From Syntrophomonadaceae bacterium (GTDB lineage Bacteria > Bacillota > Syntrophomonadia > Syntrophomonadales > Syntrophomonadaceae), in assembly GCA_028683995.1 (NCBI GenBank), contig JAQUGU010000087.1:1-7022 (forward strand): DNA of 7,022 nt, read 5' to 3'. The position numbers and the translations under genes were made by a program. Every line of letters starts with the position of its first letter. Within the stretch, counting starts at the first letter, position 1. Below the pieces are notes generated by a model. The model did no database searches. It saw nothing but the letters and a program-made list of their open reading frames with translations, and had not been told where the DNA came from. This document shows, in pieces, positions 5,266 through 7,022 of the stretch.

Positions 5266-6428
5266 AGAGGCTGCTGTGGATTGGAGCCGCAATAGTTTTA
5301 GTGGTGTTGGGGCTGTGGATTTTTAACTATTTTTATTATTTCCCTCCGAAGCTGTCGGAAGCTCAAATAACAGAGCAGGCAGAAAAGCAATTGGATAAAG
5401 AGTTACCTTCCTATATGCGTAAGCACAACAACCCCTATATGAAAACCAAACTACATAAATTGAAAATACTCGATGTACGTGAACTAGGTCAGAAAACCTA
5501 TCTTATTTTTAAAGCAGATGTGGAGATGCCTGGGGCCAAGCCGGGATATGAGGGGCCTTTTCAGGTAGGAACCTATATGCTGGGTATGAGGTTAGTAGAA
5601 GGCAAACCCGGGGGTATAGTTTTAAAGGATGGCATGGAATTTACTGCGGAAATGATAAGTGGGGCTAATCCGGTGGAATGTGGGCTGATGCCGGATGGAG
5701 TCTTTTATGGCTTTTGCAAAGATCCCCGGGTAGATCGGGTAGTTTTGGAAATGAATGAGGATAGCAAGATTGAGGCCGAGATTCAAAACCGAGTTATACT
5801 AGCCCAAATACCTAAGGGCCAGATCGAGCTAACGCTTCATTTTTATGATAAAGCCGGGATGGAGATAGAGCAATCCTGGGGTATGAAGATTGCTTTTGTT
5901 TCCCAGAACGAGAAGTATTACCGCCAGTATAACAATTATCCCCTGGAGTGGTGGAACATGAGCGCGGAAGAAATTGATATCCTGAGTCCAGGGATGGTTA
6001 ATGCGGTCTGGGTATTTCCCGACCAGCAGAAGAAGAGCCTGGAAAATGAGCGGGCGGCAAAACTCACAGAACTGGTGAAGGCAGGTATTCCGGTTATTTT
6101 TGTGGGTATGAAAGACTTAAAACAATTAGAGGTTTTAGGAATAGAGCAGAAAAATATCTTAAACGCCGAAGTTCCAGCTAGTGAGATAGAAGCAGTATAT
6201 CTGGCTACCAATGAGCAAAAAGGCTTGCAAGCCGGGGTAATTACCCTGGATGATGAACAGGATTCACCGGTATTGATGAAGACGCTTAACCTGCGTTACC
6301 AGTTGGATATTCCGGCAACGGCCCGAGATAAAACTGGCGATGCGGTCAACGAAAAGGCTGAAACCGCTGTACCCCGACCTGTAGCCCCGGCGGTAAAAGC
6401 TACGGTAACAGGTGGGGGGAGGAATTAA
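5262..6428 (+). CDS. Membrane-anchored extracytoplasmic protein of unknown function
   Basis: I do not recognise a named family. The 388-aa product opens with a short basic N-terminus (MKR) and one hydrophobic segment (about 4-27). There is no Ala-x-Ala site or lipobox right after it, so it is probably an uncleaved anchor with the rest outside the cell. Residues 31-135 form a mixed region rich in Lys and Tyr. Residues 138-205 (CGLMPDGVFYGFCKDPRVDRV and onwards) read like a small beta domain with two Cys (140 and 152). Residues 208-285 look like an alpha/beta segment: strand KIAFVSQ, strand NAVWVFP, a charged helix (257-273) and strand PVIFVGM, reminiscent of Rossmann or amidotransferase-like folds but without a recognisable catalytic triad. 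The C-terminus (350-388) is Ala/Pro/Thr-rich and probably disordered. It starts about 100 bases beyond a strong terminator and ends 1 base before the next start codon, so the two downstream genes form an operon. Confidence 0.85.
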   Translation: MKRLLWIGAAIVLVVLGLWIFNYFYYFPPKLSEAQITEQAEKQLDKELPSYMRKHNNPYMKTKLHKLKILDVRELGQKTYLIFKADVEMPGAKPGYEGPFQVGTYMLGMRLVEGKPGGIVLKDGMEFTAEMISGANPVECGLMPDGVFYGFCKDPRVDRVVLEMNEDSKIEAEIQNRVILAQIPKGQIELTLHFYDKAGMEIEQSWGMKIAFVSQNEKYYRQYNNYPLEWWNMSAEEIDILSPGMVNAVWVFPDQQKKSLENERAAKLTELVKAGIPVIFVGMKDLKQLEVLGIEQKNILNAEVPASEIEAVYLATNEQKGLQAGVITLDDEQDSPVLMKTLNLRYQLDIPATARDKTGDAVNEKAETAVPRPVAPAVKATVTGGGRN

Positions 6429-6429
6429 G

Positions 6430-7022
6430 ATGAGTATGGATAACCTGAGAAAGAGCCCTGGTGGTTACGTTTTAATTAGTCTGATTATAATTTTATTTTT
6501 GGTATTGAGCTTACCTACGGTGGCAGAGGCAGATAGTACCCTTTCTATGACTGCCAAAGCGGGGTTTAATGGTTATGTACGTACCGGCGAGCCCGTATCT
6601 TTTGCTGTGAAAATTGACAATTCGGGGCCGGAAATCAGGGGTGACTTACAGGTAAGCAGCAATCAATTCGGTTCCCGGGTGATATATAGCCGGCAGGTAG
6701 TTTTACCCCAAGGTGCCTGCAAGAGTTTTAACATCTATGCCTCTGATGACCAGGGCCAGAGTTTTAACCTTCGCCTTATGGTAGGAGATAAAGAGTTGGC
6801 TTCCAGCCGGGTTAAAGTTAACCGCCTTCCACCACAGGAAATGATAGTGGGAGTACTATCAAGTAACCTGGAAGCTTTAAATCACCTGGGGGCAATGAAA
6901 TTACCAGGTAATGCCCAGAGGGTTACTGTAATAAACTTGAAGGGTGAGGATATACCCTCTAACCCCATAATGCTGGAAAGTATGGATGTTTTAGTTCTAG
7001 CTGATTTTTCCAGCCACAATCT
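6430..7022 (+). CDS. Secreted or membrane protein with N-terminal beta-sandwich domain, 3' end beyond the window
   Basis: The frame is open from ATG 6430 to the window end (197 codons plus 2 bases) with no stop. GGGGAGG (6416-6422) lies 7 bases before this ATG, which beats the second ATG at 6436. Residues 1-34 are a clear Sec signal peptide: basic start, a hydrophobic core at about 13-28, and a cleavage-like site Ala32-Glu-Ala34 before Asp35. Residues 38-132 look like a beta-sandwich; the pattern GFNGYVRTGEPVSFAVKIDN (45-64), then GDLQVSS (74-80), resembles Ig-like domains at the start of large Firmicutes membrane proteins that continue into an amidotransferase-like domain. Residues 141-197 fit the beginning of such a domain: strand MIVGVLSS, VTVINL, then MDVLVLADF. 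In families of this type a further C-terminal membrane segment is common, but here that cannot be seen. Function unknown; I infer an envelope role. Confidence 0.85.
   Translation, partial: MSMDNLRKSPGGYVLISLIIILFLVLSLPTVAEADSTLSMTAKAGFNGYVRTGEPVSFAVKIDNSGPEIRGDLQVSSNQFGSRVIYSRQVVLPQGACKSFNIYASDDQGQSFNLRLMVGDKELASSRVKVNRLPPQEMIVGVLSSNLEALNHLGAMKLPGNAQRVTVINLKGEDIPSNPIMLESMDVLVLADFSSHN

Noticed and set aside
5936..6211. Minus-strand ORF of 91 codons inside the 388-aa gene
   Set aside because: It is Ser/Phe-rich in the manner of an antisense reading of a charged protein and has no independent support.
1..7022. CRISPR arrays, tRNA or rRNA genes, riboswitches, phage or transposase genes
   Set aside because: No regularly spaced repeats, cloverleaf-like sequences or recognisable integrase or transposase motifs were seen; nearly all of the window is densely coding on the + strand.

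Overview
The window looks like chromosomal DNA of a low-to-mid G+C Firmicute, most likely a clostridial lineage. The signs are the radC-mreB-mreC-mreD order (a classic Firmicutes arrangement), strong AAGGAGG-type ribosome binding sites, frequent GTG and TTG starts, and a palindrome built on GGTGACAGGGGACGG, a type of repeat I recall as common in Clostridia such as Syntrophomonas, Moorella and Desulfotomaculum relatives. Genus-level placement is a guess; no 16S or other marker is present.

Bases 1-5117 hold a tightly packed cell-elongation operon, all on the + strand: the 3' part of radC (cut by the window edge), mreB, mreC, mreD and a class B penicillin-binding protein 2 (mrdA). Gaps are 17, 15 and 5 bases, then a 1-base stop/start overlap, so the genes are probably co-transcribed and partly translationally coupled. 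MreB filaments at the inner membrane face, the MreC and MreD membrane proteins, and the PBP2 transpeptidase form the core of the elongasome, which directs side-wall peptidoglycan synthesis. The RodA glycosyltransferase partner and minCD are not in the window. RadC is a habitual neighbour with no proven link to wall growth.

The operon ends at a strong hairpin with a T-run (5116-5162). It begins inside the mrdA stop codon and is also a repeat element with two left arms and one right arm. About 100 bases of spacer follow, with a weak promoter candidate and a possible 7-codon ORF whose stop overlaps the next start.

Bases 5262-7022 start a second + strand unit: a membrane-anchored protein of unknown function (388 aa) and, 1 base after its stop, a secreted or membrane protein with a clear signal peptide that runs off the right end. 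Both appear to combine extracytoplasmic beta-rich regions with a Rossmann or amidotransferase-like alpha/beta segment. Their function is unknown.

Most of the window is conventional. The points most worth a second look are a roughly 60-residue charged, coiled-coil-like insertion in the PBP2 transpeptidase domain, a probable Cys-Cys-His-Cys metal site around its SxN motif, the compound hairpin repeat used as an operon terminator, and the uncharacterised two-gene envelope unit. I did not find convincing evidence of a new defence or mobile system.
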